DNA from: Gaiellasilicea sp963749515
GTDB taxonomy: Bacteria; Actinomycetota; Thermoleophilia; Gaiellales; Gaiellaceae
Length of the DNA: 64,000 nt
NCBI GenBank assembly: GCA_963749515.1
Contig: CAVVMR010000001.1
Coordinates: 186,001 to 250,000 of the forward strand
Reading direction: 5' to 3'
Positions 40,695 through 49,188 of the stretch are shown here, one piece after another. A program made the position numbers and the translations under genes. Position 1 is the stretch's first letter; each line of letters begins with the position of its first letter. The notes under the pieces were generated by a model that was not told where the DNA came from, did not search any database, and saw nothing but the letters and a program-made list of their open reading frames with translations.

Positions 40695-40976
40695 GTGACG
40701 AAACAGGAGTTTGTTGACGCGGTGGCGTCGAGGGCGAATCTATCCCGCCGCGATGCAGGCGCTGCGGTGGAGGCGGTTCTCGACACCGTCACCGACGCGC
40801 TGAAGAGGCGTGACACGATCACGTTCACGGGGTTCGGCAAGTTCTCGACGAGTGATCGCGCCGCGCGCGAGGGCGTCAATCCGCGGAATCCAAGCCAGAA
40901 GGTGCACATCCCGGCTGCGACCGTGCCGAAGTTCTCGGCCGGAAGCCAGCTGAAGGCGGCCGTCAAGGGCGGATAG
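40695..40976 (+). CDS. hup: DNA-binding protein HU
   Basis: The 93-residue histone-like protein bends and packs DNA. TKQEFVDAVASRANLSRRDAGAAVEAVLDTVTDAL is the helical dimer base, ITFTGFGKFSTSDRAAREGVNPRNPSQKVHIPA the beta arm with the intercalating proline, and PKFSAGSQLKAAV the end. It lacks the long lysine-rich tail of mycobacterial HupB. GTG 40695 has an AGGAGG ribosome site. A strong terminator follows. Confidence 0.95.
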   Translation: MTKQEFVDAVASRANLSRRDAGAAVEAVLDTVTDALKRRDTITFTGFGKFSTSDRAAREGVNPRNPSQKVHIPAATVPKFSAGSQLKAAVKGG

Positions 40977-41000
40977 CCCCGGCCGCTCCTCCGACACCTC

Positions 41001-41039
41001 GAGGGCCGCATACGTCACTCAGACGGTGCGGCCCTCTTT
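41001..41039 (+). terminator. rho-independent terminator after HU
   Basis: GAGGGCCGCA (41001-41010) pairs perfectly with TGCGGCCCTC (41027-41036), with a 16-nt loop and a following TTT. It is the clearest intrinsic terminator in the window. Confidence 0.8.
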
Positions 41040-41045
41040 GTGCGC

Positions 41046-41074
41046 TTGCAGGCGAACATATGTTCGCCTAGGCT
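41046..41074 (+). promoter_or_regulatory. SOS promoter: LexA box between -35 and -10
   Basis: The -35 TTGCAG (41046-41051) and -10 TAGGCT (41069-41074) are 17 bp apart. The perfect 18-bp palindrome GGCGAACATATGTTCGCC (41051-41068) covers the whole spacer and the last base of the -35. Its core CGAACATATGTTCG fits the Gram-positive/actinobacterial LexA consensus (CGAACRNRYGTTYG). LexA binding there would block the promoter directly. ATG 41082 follows the -10 by 7 nt. Confidence 0.85.
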
Positions 41075-41081
41075 CTCGGTC

Positions 41082-42713
41082 ATGCAGCTCTCGTTCGACG
41101 CCGCCGACCGTCTCGTCGAGCTCGTCGAGGCGCGGCATGGGCCGGTACCGGCGGAGGACGCGGCCCGCACGCTCTATTCCCTGCGCCATGTCCCGACGGG
41201 GCTCGCCCGGTCGCTGCTCGCAGACGTGGTCGAGGGGGACGCGCGGCTCAGCTGGCGAGGAGCGAACGTCGGGCTCGCGGACGCGCCGGGCGCTGCGCTG
41301 CCGCTCGAGTCTGCGACCTACGTCGTCGTCGATCTCGAGACGACGGGACTCTCGCCGGGCAGCTCGGCGATCTGCGAGATCGGCGCGGTGCGGGTGCGCG
41401 GGCTCGAGCTCGAGGAGCGGTTCGAGACGCTCGTCAACCCGCGCCGGCCCTTGCCGGCCGCGATCGCGGCTCTGACCGGAATCGACCCGCGCGAGCTGCG
41501 CGGCGCCCCGCCGGTCGAGCTTGCGGTGCGTCGGTTCCTCGAGTTCGCCGGCGACGCCGTACTCGTCGCCCACAACGCGCGGTTCGACATCGGCTTCCTC
41601 GACCGCGAGGTCGAGCGGCTGACCGGCAGGCGAATCGCCGCCCAGGTCGTCGACACGGTCTGGCTGGCGCGCAGGGTGCTCGCCGGCCGGATCCAGCGCG
41701 TCGGGCTCGCGTCGCTCGCGCATTTCTTCGGCACCTCGACGCGCCCATGTCACCGAGCGCTTGCCGACGCGGAGGCGACGGCGGAGATCCTGCTCGCGCT
41801 GATCGGCCTCGCACAGGAGCGTGGCGCGAGCACGGTTGCGGAGCTTGCCGACCTTGCGGCGCCTCGCGCCCGCAGGCTTGCGGGAAAGCGCTCGCTGATC
41901 GCAGGTGCGCCGCAGCGGCCGGGCGTCTACCTCTTTCGCGACCGCAACGAGCAGGTGCTCTACGTCGGACGCGCGCGCGATCTCCGCGCCAGGCTGCGCT
42001 CCTACTTCCGGACCGAGCGGCAGCGGCCCGCGGTCGAGGCCGCGCTCGGCGCGCTCGAGCGGGTCGAGTGGCGTGTGCTCGGGTCGGAGCTCGAGGCGGC
42101 GCTCGAGGAGCTCCGGCTCCTGCGCGAGCTGAGGCCGCCGGCGAACGCCCGCAGCACGCGGCCCGACCGCCACGTGTATCTGCGCCGGCGAGGAGCCGGC
42201 TGGTGCGTCACCGACACGCCAGGCCCGTACGGGCCGCTCAAGAGCCGCGGACGCGCGCGTCTCGCCGCCCGGGCGCTCGACAGCTGGGACGGTGAGCCCA
42301 CCGACGCGCTGCCGGCGCTGAACGCGAAGCTGAAGCGGCTCTCGCGCGACCTCCGCTTCGAGGACGCCGCGCGTCTGCGCGACCGGATCGCGGCGCTGTC
42401 CGATGTCGTGGGCACGCTCGCCGAGCTGGAGCGGCTTCGCGCCTTGGAGCTCTGTCTGCTGGTGCCCGCGGTCGAAGACGGCTTTCAGCGGGCGTTCTTC
42501 GTCTCGGGCGGGCGTGTGGCTGCTGCGCGGACGCTCCTCGCGGGAGCTGCAGGGCGCGTCGAGACCGAGGCGGGGCTCGCCCTCGCGGCCCGAGCGGAGG
42601 CGTCGCTCGCTCCCGCGGACATGGACGAGCTGCTCGTGATCGGCTCCTTCTTGCGCCGGCCGCCGCCCGAGCTGCGGATCGTGCCGCTCGCGAATCTCCG
42701 ACGCGCCGCGTAG
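41082..42713 (+). CDS. DEDDh exonuclease fused to GIY-YIG (UvrC/Cho-like) nuclease
   Basis: The product has 543 residues. The exonuclease (about 78-245) carries VVVDLETTGL (Asp84, Glu86), AHNARFDIGFL (Asp169) and HRALADAEAT (His224, Asp229). A GIY-YIG domain follows at about 278-360 (RPGVYLFRDRNEQVLYVGRARDLRARLRSYF). A UvrB/UvrC-type helix pair (LNAKLKRLSRDLRFEDAARLRDRIAAL) lies near 405-435. The architecture resembles mycobacterial Rv2191-type proteins and E. coli Cho. The SOS box upstream supports a role in DNA-damage repair, probably incision plus trimming. It is probably leaderless. Confidence 0.92.
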   Translation: MQLSFDAADRLVELVEARHGPVPAEDAARTLYSLRHVPTGLARSLLADVVEGDARLSWRGANVGLADAPGAALPLESATYVVVDLETTGLSPGSSAICEIGAVRVRGLELEERFETLVNPRRPLPAAIAALTGIDPRELRGAPPVELAVRRFLEFAGDAVLVAHNARFDIGFLDREVERLTGRRIAAQVVDTVWLARRVLAGRIQRVGLASLAHFFGTSTRPCHRALADAEATAEILLALIGLAQERGASTVAELADLAAPRARRLAGKRSLIAGAPQRPGVYLFRDRNEQVLYVGRARDLRARLRSYFRTERQRPAVEAALGALERVEWRVLGSELEAALEELRLLRELRPPANARSTRPDRHVYLRRRGAGWCVTDTPGPYGPLKSRGRARLAARALDSWDGEPTDALPALNAKLKRLSRDLRFEDAARLRDRIAALSDVVGTLAELERLRALELCLLVPAVEDGFQRAFFVSGGRVAAARTLLAGAAGRVETEAGLALAARAEASLAPADMDELLVIGSFLRRPPPELRIVPLANLRRAA

Positions 42714-42723
42714 CCTTGCAACC

Positions 42724-43632
42724 ATGGCGACCGTGGCCACCTCGACGTTCGCCGACCGGCTCGGCGAGGCGGTCGAGCGCAAGCGCAGCCAGCTCGTCGT
42801 CGGCCTGGACCCGCGCCTCGACCTGCTGCCCGTAGAGCTCCGTGGCGAGGCAGTGCTCGGACGGGCCGAAGCCGCGAATGCCTACGCGCGCTTCTGCTGC
42901 GGAATCGTCGATGCGGTGGGGCGCTACGTGGTCGCCGTCAAACCGCAGACGGCCTTCTTCGAGGCGCTCGGCGCGGACGGCTTCGCGGCCCTGGAGCGCG
43001 TCTGCGGCTACGCCCGCGCGGCGGGGCTGCTCGTGATCGCGGACGGGAAGCGGGGCGACATCGGCTCGACAGCGCGTGCGTACGCCGCCGCCTATCTCGA
43101 GCCCCGGGGCGAGGAGCCCGCGCTCGCGGATGCGCTCACCGTCAACACGTATCTCGGCGGCGACTCGGTCGAGCCGTTCCTGCAGGCATGCCGGCTGCAC
43201 GGAGCGGGAATCTTCTGTCTCGTGCGTACCTCGAACTCCGGTGCAGGCGACGTGCAGGAGCTCACGCTCTCCGACGGCCGCCGGGTGTGGCAGCACGTCG
43301 CCGAGCTCGTCGGCGATTGGGGCGCGGATCTCGTCGGCGAGCGCGGCCTCTCGAGCGTCGGCGCCGTCGTCGGAGCCACCGTCCCGCGCGCGGTCGCCGA
43401 GGCGAGGAAGCTCCTGCCCCAGTCCGTGTTGCTCCTGCCGGGCGTCGGCGCCCAGGGCGCAACCCCCGCCGATGTGGCTCGGGCCTTCACGAGCGGGCCG
43501 GCGAGCGCGCTCGTGACCGCGTCGCGCTCTGTCATCTTCGCCTACCGCTCCGGGAACGAGGACTGGCGATCGGCTGCCGGCGCCGAGGCGGCGCGACTCC
43601 GTTCCGACATCTGGTCGGTTTCCGGCTGGTGA
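42724..43632 (+). CDS. pyrF: orotidine 5'-phosphate decarboxylase (PyrF group 2)
   Basis: The 302-residue enzyme makes UMP. It shows LVVGLDPRLDLLP, VAVKPQTAFFEALG and LVIADGKRGDIGSTARAYA (catalytic Asp-Lys-x-Asp set), then TVNTYLGGDSVEPFL. It ends VLLLPGVGAQGATPAD, typical of the longer group 2 type found in Actinobacteria. TAGCCT (42711-42716) contains the preceding stop codon and lies 7 nt before ATG 42724. The stop TGA shares its last base with the ATG of the LysM gene. Confidence 0.94.
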   Translation: MATVATSTFADRLGEAVERKRSQLVVGLDPRLDLLPVELRGEAVLGRAEAANAYARFCCGIVDAVGRYVVAVKPQTAFFEALGADGFAALERVCGYARAAGLLVIADGKRGDIGSTARAYAAAYLEPRGEEPALADALTVNTYLGGDSVEPFLQACRLHGAGIFCLVRTSNSGAGDVQELTLSDGRRVWQHVAELVGDWGADLVGERGLSSVGAVVGATVPRAVAEARKLLPQSVLLLPGVGAQGATPADVARAFTSGPASALVTASRSVIFAYRSGNEDWRSAAGAEAARLRSDIWSVSGW

Positions 43633-43979
43633 TGCGCGGCCACTCCACGCTCGCCCGCTACGCGGCACCCGCCGCGTTCCTGCTCGCGGCGACGATCGCG
43701 GTGCTTATCGTTCGCGCCGCGCTGACTGACGGGGATGCCGCGACGACGCCCCCTCCGGTCACGACCACTGTGACGACGACCACCGGCCCGACCGACACGG
43801 GAACGACCGTGGGCACGACGACGAGCGCCGCGGGCGCGCAGTTCTACGAGATCCAGGCCGGCGACACACTCGCCGACGTGGCGGATCAGTACGACACCAC
43901 CGTCGAGCAGCTGCTGGTGCTCAACCCGGATGTCGACCCGGTCGCGCTTACGATCGGCCAGCGCATACGCGTCAAGTAG
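43632..43979 (+). CDS. LysM-domain membrane-anchored protein
   Basis: The product has 115 residues. An N-terminal membrane helix (residues 10-30, AAPAAFLLAATIAVLIVRAAL) precedes a threonine-rich linker (about 35-68). A single LysM domain (YEIQAGDTLADVADQYDTTVEQLLVLNPDVDPVALTIGQRIRV) ends the chain. It should bind peptidoglycan outside the membrane. It is translationally coupled to pyrF, and the carboxypeptidase gene follows. Confidence 0.9.
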   Translation: MRGHSTLARYAAPAAFLLAATIAVLIVRAALTDGDAATTPPPVTTTVTTTTGPTDTGTTVGTTTSAAGAQFYEIQAGDTLADVADQYDTTVEQLLVLNPDVDPVALTIGQRIRVK

Positions 43980-43992
43980 AGTCCGCGCCGCC

Positions 43993-45114
43993 GTGAAGCG
44001 GGTCGCCTTCCTCCTGGCTCTCGCGACGACGCTTGCTCTTGCCGTCGTCGCCGCCGCGGCACCGCCGCCGGTCGACGCGGAGGCGTACCTCGTCCAGAAC
44101 TCCGGCACCGGCGAGGTGCTGGCTTCGGAGGACGCGAATGAGCGCCTGCCGATGGCCTCGATCACGAAGCTGATGACGGCGATCGTCGCGCTCGAGCACG
44201 CATCGCTCGACGATGTCGCCACGGTCTCGACCCGGACCGCTTCGATCGGCGAGTCGACGATCAACCTTCGTCCGGGCGAGCGAGTGACGGTGGGCGAGTT
44301 GATCCAGGCGGCCCTGATCCAGAGCGCGAACGACGCCGCGAACGCGATCGCCGCCTTCGTCGGACGGGGCTCGGTCACCCGCTTCGTCGAGCTGATGAAC
44401 GACCGCGCGCGGCAGCTCGGTCTGACCGACACCCACTTCGCCAACCCGGACGGGCTCGACGCGCCCGATCACTACTCGAGCGCCCGCGACGTCACGAAGC
44501 TGGCGCGCGTCGCGATGAACAAGCCGTTCGTCCGCGAGACGGTCAGGCTCGTCGAGGCGGAGGCCGCGGGCAGGCGCCTGCACACCTGGAACGACCTGCT
44601 CTCCACCTTCCCGAGCCTGATCGGGGTGAAGACGGGACATACGAACGGCGCAGGCTGGTCGGAGGTCGCCGCCGCCCGCCGCGGCGGCGTCACGATCTAC
44701 GCCACGCTGCTCGGAGGCGCGAGCCGCGAGGGCAGGAACGCCGATCTCGCCGCCCTGCTCACCTGGGGGCTCTCGCGCTACCGGACGGTGTGGGCGATCG
44801 ACGGGAGCCGGACGTACGGCACGGTTCGAACGGCCTACGGGAAGCCGGAGGTGCGAGCCGTCGCCTTCAAGCCGGCGCTGCGCGTGATCCATGTCGAGCG
44901 GCCGCTCGTCGAGCGCGTCGTGCTGCCGGTCGAGGCGAACTTGCCGGTCCGGAAGGGCCAGCGCCTCGGTGAGGTGCAGGTGCTCGACCGCGGCAGAGTG
45001 ATCGCGCGCTCGCCGCTCGTGGCCGCGAGCGACGTCGAGCGGCCGGGCCCGCTCGGACGCGTAGGGTTCTATGCGGGACGAACTCTCCACCACCTAGGGG
45101 GGCTCTTGGGATGA
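43993..45114 (+). CDS. D-alanyl-D-alanine carboxypeptidase (peptidase S11)
   Basis: The 373-residue exported enzyme trims peptidoglycan stem peptides. The signal peptide covers residues 1-23. The penicillin-binding motifs are SITK (Ser56, Lys59), SAN (111-113) and KTG (213-215, in GVKTGHTNGAGW). The C-terminal part is the usual beta-rich domain followed by a hydrophobic end. GTG 43993 lies 10 nt after TAGAGT (43977-43982), whose TAG is the LysM stop. Confidence 0.93.
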   Translation: MKRVAFLLALATTLALAVVAAAAPPPVDAEAYLVQNSGTGEVLASEDANERLPMASITKLMTAIVALEHASLDDVATVSTRTASIGESTINLRPGERVTVGELIQAALIQSANDAANAIAAFVGRGSVTRFVELMNDRARQLGLTDTHFANPDGLDAPDHYSSARDVTKLARVAMNKPFVRETVRLVEAEAAGRRLHTWNDLLSTFPSLIGVKTGHTNGAGWSEVAAARRGGVTIYATLLGGASREGRNADLAALLTWGLSRYRTVWAIDGSRTYGTVRTAYGKPEVRAVAFKPALRVIHVERPLVERVVLPVEANLPVRKGQRLGEVQVLDRGRVIARSPLVAASDVERPGPLGRVGFYAGRTLHHLGGLLG

Positions 45115-46061
45115 TCGTCACCGTCACGTTGAACGCAGCGCTCGACCGCACGCTGACCGTGCCGCACTTCCAGATGGGACAGCGTCACCGGGCGAGCCAG
45201 GTGCTCACGCTCGCCGGCGGCAAGGGGATCAACGTGGCCCGGGCCCTGAAGCGGCTCGAGGTGCCGGTCGTCGCGACCGGGCTCGCGGGAGGGCGCACCG
45301 GCACGCGGATCGTCGAGGAGCTGACCGCCGAGGCGATCCTCAACGACTTCGTCCGGATCGGAGAGGAGTCGCGCACCTCGACCGCAGTCGTCGATCCGAC
45401 CGAGAGCTCGTACACGGAGATCAACGAGTGGGGGCCGAAGGTCACGACCGAGGAGCTCGAGATGCTGCTCGAGAAGCTGCACTACCTCTCGCGCGGCGCC
45501 GACCTCGTCGTCTTCGCCGGCTCCCTGCCGCGCGGCGTGGAGGAGAGCTTCTACGCCGAGGCGGTGCGCGACCTGAACCGCCGCGGCGTCCAGGTCGTCC
45601 TCGACACCGAAGGCGAGCCCCTGCGCCTCGGCACGGAGGCCGAGCCGTTCCTCATCTCGCCGAACCAGCGTGAGGCGGAGCACGTCGTCGGTCAGGAGCT
45701 GGAGGACGAAGAGGACTTCCTGATGGCGCTCGACTCGATCGCGGAGCTCGGCGCCCGGAACGTCCACATCACGCTCGAGTCGGGCTGCTACGCCCTCTTC
45801 CGCGAGGACCGGCAGGTGAAGCGGTTCAAGGCGATCGCTCCCACCCTCGAGGCCGTCTCGGTCGTCGGGGCGGGCGACGTCCTGCTGGCACAGTTCGTCA
45901 CCGCGCGGCTCGCCGGCAAGACGGCGGAGGAGTCGCTGCGGCTCGGCGTCGCTGCGGGCGCCGCGTCGACGCTCGAGGTCGGAGCCGGCCGCTTCGACCC
46001 GCGCGAGGCCGGCCGACTCCTCGCGGGCGTCGAGGTCGTCGAGCTCGCTCCGGTCGGCTAG
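45111..46061 (+). CDS. PfkB-family sugar kinase (1-phosphofructokinase-like)
   Basis: The 316-residue ribokinase-fold enzyme has VTLNAALDRTLTV and LAGGKGINVARALKRL at the start, FAGSLPRGVEESFYAEAV and LISPNQREAEHVVGQEL in the middle, and VSVVGAGDVLLAQFVTARL near the end with the catalytic aspartate. The closest matches by motif are 1-phosphofructokinase and tagatose-6-phosphate kinase. No PTS genes are nearby. It overlaps the carboxypeptidase gene by ATGA. Confidence 0.87.
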   Translation: MIVTVTLNAALDRTLTVPHFQMGQRHRASQVLTLAGGKGINVARALKRLEVPVVATGLAGGRTGTRIVEELTAEAILNDFVRIGEESRTSTAVVDPTESSYTEINEWGPKVTTEELEMLLEKLHYLSRGADLVVFAGSLPRGVEESFYAEAVRDLNRRGVQVVLDTEGEPLRLGTEAEPFLISPNQREAEHVVGQELEDEEDFLMALDSIAELGARNVHITLESGCYALFREDRQVKRFKAIAPTLEAVSVVGAGDVLLAQFVTARLAGKTAEESLRLGVAAGAASTLEVGAGRFDPREAGRLLAGVEVVELAPVG

Positions 46062-46078
46062 CCCCGTCCAGAGGGGCT
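46060..46078 (+). terminator. hairpin between the PfkB gene and guaB
   Basis: GCCCC-gtccaga-GGGGC lies immediately after the PfkB stop and a few bases before the guaB -10 box. It may end the upstream transcript, although a T tract is lacking. Confidence 0.4.
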
Positions 46079-46093
46079 GTTAGGGTGTCTGCC

Positions 46094-47584
46094 TTGGAAG
46101 GGCAGGAGCTTTCGTACGACGAGAAGTTTGGCCGTGAAGGCCTCACCTTCGACGATGTCCTGCTCGTCCCGGCCGAGTCGTCCGTCCTGCCGAACGACGT
46201 GCGCACCGCGACGAGGCTGACGCGGACGATCGCGCTCGAGATCCCGATCGTCAGCGCCGCGATGGACACGGTCACCGAGGCTCGGCTCGCGATCGCGCTC
46301 GCACGCGAAGGGGGCATCGGGATCCTGCACCGCAACCTCTCGATCCCCGACCAGGTTGCCGAGGTCGACAAGGTGAAGCGCTCCGAGTCGGGAATGATCG
46401 TCGAGCCCGTCACGCTCCGCCCTGACGACTCGGTCGCCGAGGCAATGGCGCTGATGGAGCGCTACCGGATCTCCGGCGTCCCGATCACCGACGATGCCGG
46501 CGTGCTCGTCGGGATCCTGACGAACCGCGATCTCCGCTTCGAGACGAACACCGCGCAGCCCGTCTCCGCCCTGATGACGGCGACCAACCTCGTCACCGCA
46601 CCGGTGGGGACAACGCTCGAAGAGGCGAACCAGATCCTCCACAAGCACAAGATCGAGAAGCTGCCCGTGGTCGACGCCGACGGGCGGCTCCGGGGCCTGA
46701 TCACGGTGAAGGACATCCGGAAGCGGATCGAGTTCCCGCTCGCCACGAAGGACGAGCAGGGCCGGTTGCGCGTCGGCGCCGCGGTCGGCGTGGGGCCGGA
46801 TGCGCTCGAGCGTGCTGCGGCGCTGATCGACGCCGAGATCGACGTGCTGGTCGTCGACACGGCGCACGGCCACTCGCTTTCGGTCGTCGAGATGGTGCGG
46901 CGGGTCAAGTCGGAGTGGGACGTGCAGGTGATCGCCGGCAACATCGCGACCGCCGAGGCGGCGGAAGCCCTGATCGACGCCGGCGCCGATGCGATCAAGT
47001 GCGGCATCGGCCCGGGCTCGATCTGCACCACGCGAGTCGTGGCAGGGGTCGGCGTTCCTCAGATCACCGCTGTGTTCGAGTGCGCGGAGTACGCGCTTCG
47101 CCATGGGGTGCCGGTGATCGCCGACGGCGGCATGACCTCCTCGGGCGACATCGCCAAGGCGATCGCGGCCGGCGCCGACACGGTGATGCTCGGATCGATG
47201 CTTGCCGGCACCGACGAGAGCCCGGGCGACGTGATCCTCGTCCAGGGCGAGCGCTTCAAGGAGTACCGCGGCATGGGCTCACTCGGCGCGATGAAGGCGC
47301 GCTCCTTCTCCAAGGACCGCTACTTCCAGGGCGACGTCGAGGACGTCGACAAGCTCGTCCCCGAGGGGATCGAAGGGCGCGTCCCGTACAAGGGCCCGGT
47401 GCAGCAGATCCTCTACCAGCTCGTCGGCGGCCTCCGGCAGGCGATGGGCTACTGCGGCGCCCCGACGGTGGAGGCGCTGAAGCTCGAGTCGCGCTTCGTG
47501 CGCATCACCGGCGCCGGCCTGCTCGAGAGCCACCCCCACGACGTCACGATCACGAAGGACTCGCCGAACTACCGGCGCCAATGA
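46094..47584 (+). CDS. guaB: IMP dehydrogenase
   Basis: The 496-residue enzyme oxidises IMP to XMP. It shows KFGREGLTFDDVLLVPAESSVLP, two CBS domains (about residues 95-215), then DTAHGHS, the GPGSICTTRVVAGVG loop with the catalytic cysteine, VIADGGMTSSGDIAKAIAAGA and the RYFQGDV flap. GTG 46085 overlaps the -10 TAGGGT (46081-46086) and would fall before a leaderless start site. TTG 46094, 7 nt after the box, is therefore the better start. Confidence 0.95.
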   Translation: MEGQELSYDEKFGREGLTFDDVLLVPAESSVLPNDVRTATRLTRTIALEIPIVSAAMDTVTEARLAIALAREGGIGILHRNLSIPDQVAEVDKVKRSESGMIVEPVTLRPDDSVAEAMALMERYRISGVPITDDAGVLVGILTNRDLRFETNTAQPVSALMTATNLVTAPVGTTLEEANQILHKHKIEKLPVVDADGRLRGLITVKDIRKRIEFPLATKDEQGRLRVGAAVGVGPDALERAAALIDAEIDVLVVDTAHGHSLSVVEMVRRVKSEWDVQVIAGNIATAEAAEALIDAGADAIKCGIGPGSICTTRVVAGVGVPQITAVFECAEYALRHGVPVIADGGMTSSGDIAKAIAAGADTVMLGSMLAGTDESPGDVILVQGERFKEYRGMGSLGAMKARSFSKDRYFQGDVEDVDKLVPEGIEGRVPYKGPVQQILYQLVGGLRQAMGYCGAPTVEALKLESRFVRITGAGLLESHPHDVTITKDSPNYRRQ

Positions 47585-47630
47585 GGGGCACCTGACGGGC
47601 ACCGTCCATCCGCTTCCGGCTCCGGAGCCC

Positions 47631-49169
47631 GTGGCCGAGGAGCGTCCGGTGCTCGTGCTCGACCTGGGGGGCCAGTACGCGCAGCTGATCGCGCGCCGCG
47701 TCCGCGATGCCCGGGTCTACTCCGAGCTCGTGCCGCACACGCTGAGCGTGGCCGAGATCCGCCGGCGCAACCCGATCGCGATGATCCTCTCCGGCGGGCC
47801 GGCATCCGTCTACGCGGAGGGCGCACCCCGGGTCGACGAGGAGCTCTTCGAGCTCGGCATCCCCACGCTCGGCATCTGCTACGGCGCCCAGCTGATGGCG
47901 CTCGAGCTGGGCGGCGAAGTCGCGCGAACGGGCACCTCGGAGTTCGGCAAGACCGAGCTCGACGAGGGCTCGGGCGCGCTCTTCAACGGGCTGCCGCCGC
48001 AGCAGACCGTGTGGATGAGCCATCGCGACACGGTCACCGCGCCGCCGCTCGGCGCCACGATCACCGGACGCTCCGCCTCGACCCCGGTCGCGGCGTTCGA
48101 GGATCCGGCCAGGCGGCTCTACGGCGTCCAGTTCCACCCGGAGGTCGTCCACACGCCGTACGGGCAGGACGTGTTGAAGAACTTCCTCTACGGGATCGCC
48201 GACGCGCCGCCCGCCTGGACACCGGCCGCGGTGATCGAGGAGCAGGTGGAGCGGATCCGCGCCCAGGTCGGCTCGGCCCGCGTCCTCTGTGCGCTCTCCG
48301 GCGGCGTCGACTCTGCCGTCGCGGCGCTGCTCGTGCACAAGGCGGTCGGCGACCAGCTCACCTGCGTCTTCGTCGACCACGGCTTCATGCGCTCGAACGA
48401 GGCCGAGCAGGTGGCCGAGACGTTCGGCGGCCACTTCCAGGTGCCGCTCGTGCACGTCCAGGCGCAGGAGCGCTTCCTGGCGCGGCTCGAGGGCATCGCC
48501 GAGCCGGAGGAGAAGCGCCACCGGATCGGCGAGGAGTTCATCCGCGTCTTCGAGGAGGAGGCGTCCAAGCTCGGCGACGTCAAGTTCCTCGTCCAGGGAA
48601 CGCTCTACTCGGATGTGATCGAGTCGGGCGGCACCGACGGCGTCGCCGCCAAGATCAAGTCGCACCACAACGTCGGCGGCCTGCCCGCGGACATGGCGAT
48701 GGAGCTGGTCGAGCCGCTCCGGCTGCTCTTCAAGGACGAGGTGCGCCGCGTCGGCGAGGAGCTCGGGATGCCGGAGCGGATGGTGTGGCGGCAGCCGTTC
48801 CCCGGGCCGGGTCTCGCGATCCGGATCATCGGCGAGGTGACGCCCGAGCGGCTCGAGATCCTGCGAGGAGCGGACTCGATCCTGCAGGAGGAGGTGCGCC
48901 GCGCCGGTCTCTACCGCGATCTGTGGCAGAGCTTCGCCGTGCTGCCGGCGATCAAGTCGGTCGGCGTCCAGGGCGACGAGCGCACGTACGCCTATCCGAT
49001 CGTGATCCGGGCCGTCACCTCCGAGGACGCGATGACCGCCGACTGGGCGCGCCTGCCCTACGACCTGCTCGAGACGATCTCGAGCCGGATCATCAACGAG
49101 ATCCCCGGCGTGAACCGCGTCGCGCTCGACATCAGCTCCAAGCCGCCTTCGACGATCGAGTGGGAATGA
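47631..49169 (+). CDS. guaA: GMP synthase (glutamine-hydrolysing)
   Basis: The 512-residue enzyme aminates XMP. The amidotransferase half has ILSGGPASVY, LGICYGAQLMA with Cys83 and VQFHPEVVHT. The synthetase half has the PP-loop CALSGGVDSAVAALL, and the dimerisation domain ends GVNRVALDISSKPPSTIEWE. GTG 47631 is preceded by GGAG. It follows guaB by 46 bases, so IMP-to-GMP conversion is encoded as a pair. Confidence 0.96.
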   Translation: MAEERPVLVLDLGGQYAQLIARRVRDARVYSELVPHTLSVAEIRRRNPIAMILSGGPASVYAEGAPRVDEELFELGIPTLGICYGAQLMALELGGEVARTGTSEFGKTELDEGSGALFNGLPPQQTVWMSHRDTVTAPPLGATITGRSASTPVAAFEDPARRLYGVQFHPEVVHTPYGQDVLKNFLYGIADAPPAWTPAAVIEEQVERIRAQVGSARVLCALSGGVDSAVAALLVHKAVGDQLTCVFVDHGFMRSNEAEQVAETFGGHFQVPLVHVQAQERFLARLEGIAEPEEKRHRIGEEFIRVFEEEASKLGDVKFLVQGTLYSDVIESGGTDGVAAKIKSHHNVGGLPADMAMELVEPLRLLFKDEVRRVGEELGMPERMVWRQPFPGPGLAIRIIGEVTPERLEILRGADSILQEEVRRAGLYRDLWQSFAVLPAIKSVGVQGDERTYAYPIVIRAVTSEDAMTADWARLPYDLLETISSRIINEIPGVNRVALDISSKPPSTIEWE

Positions 49170-49188
49170 CGCTACCCTGCCGCCTGTC

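Noticed and set aside
46085..46093. GTG 46085 as the guaB start
   Set aside because: It lies within the -10 hexamer; TTG 46094 at 7 nt from the box agrees with the pattern seen across the window.
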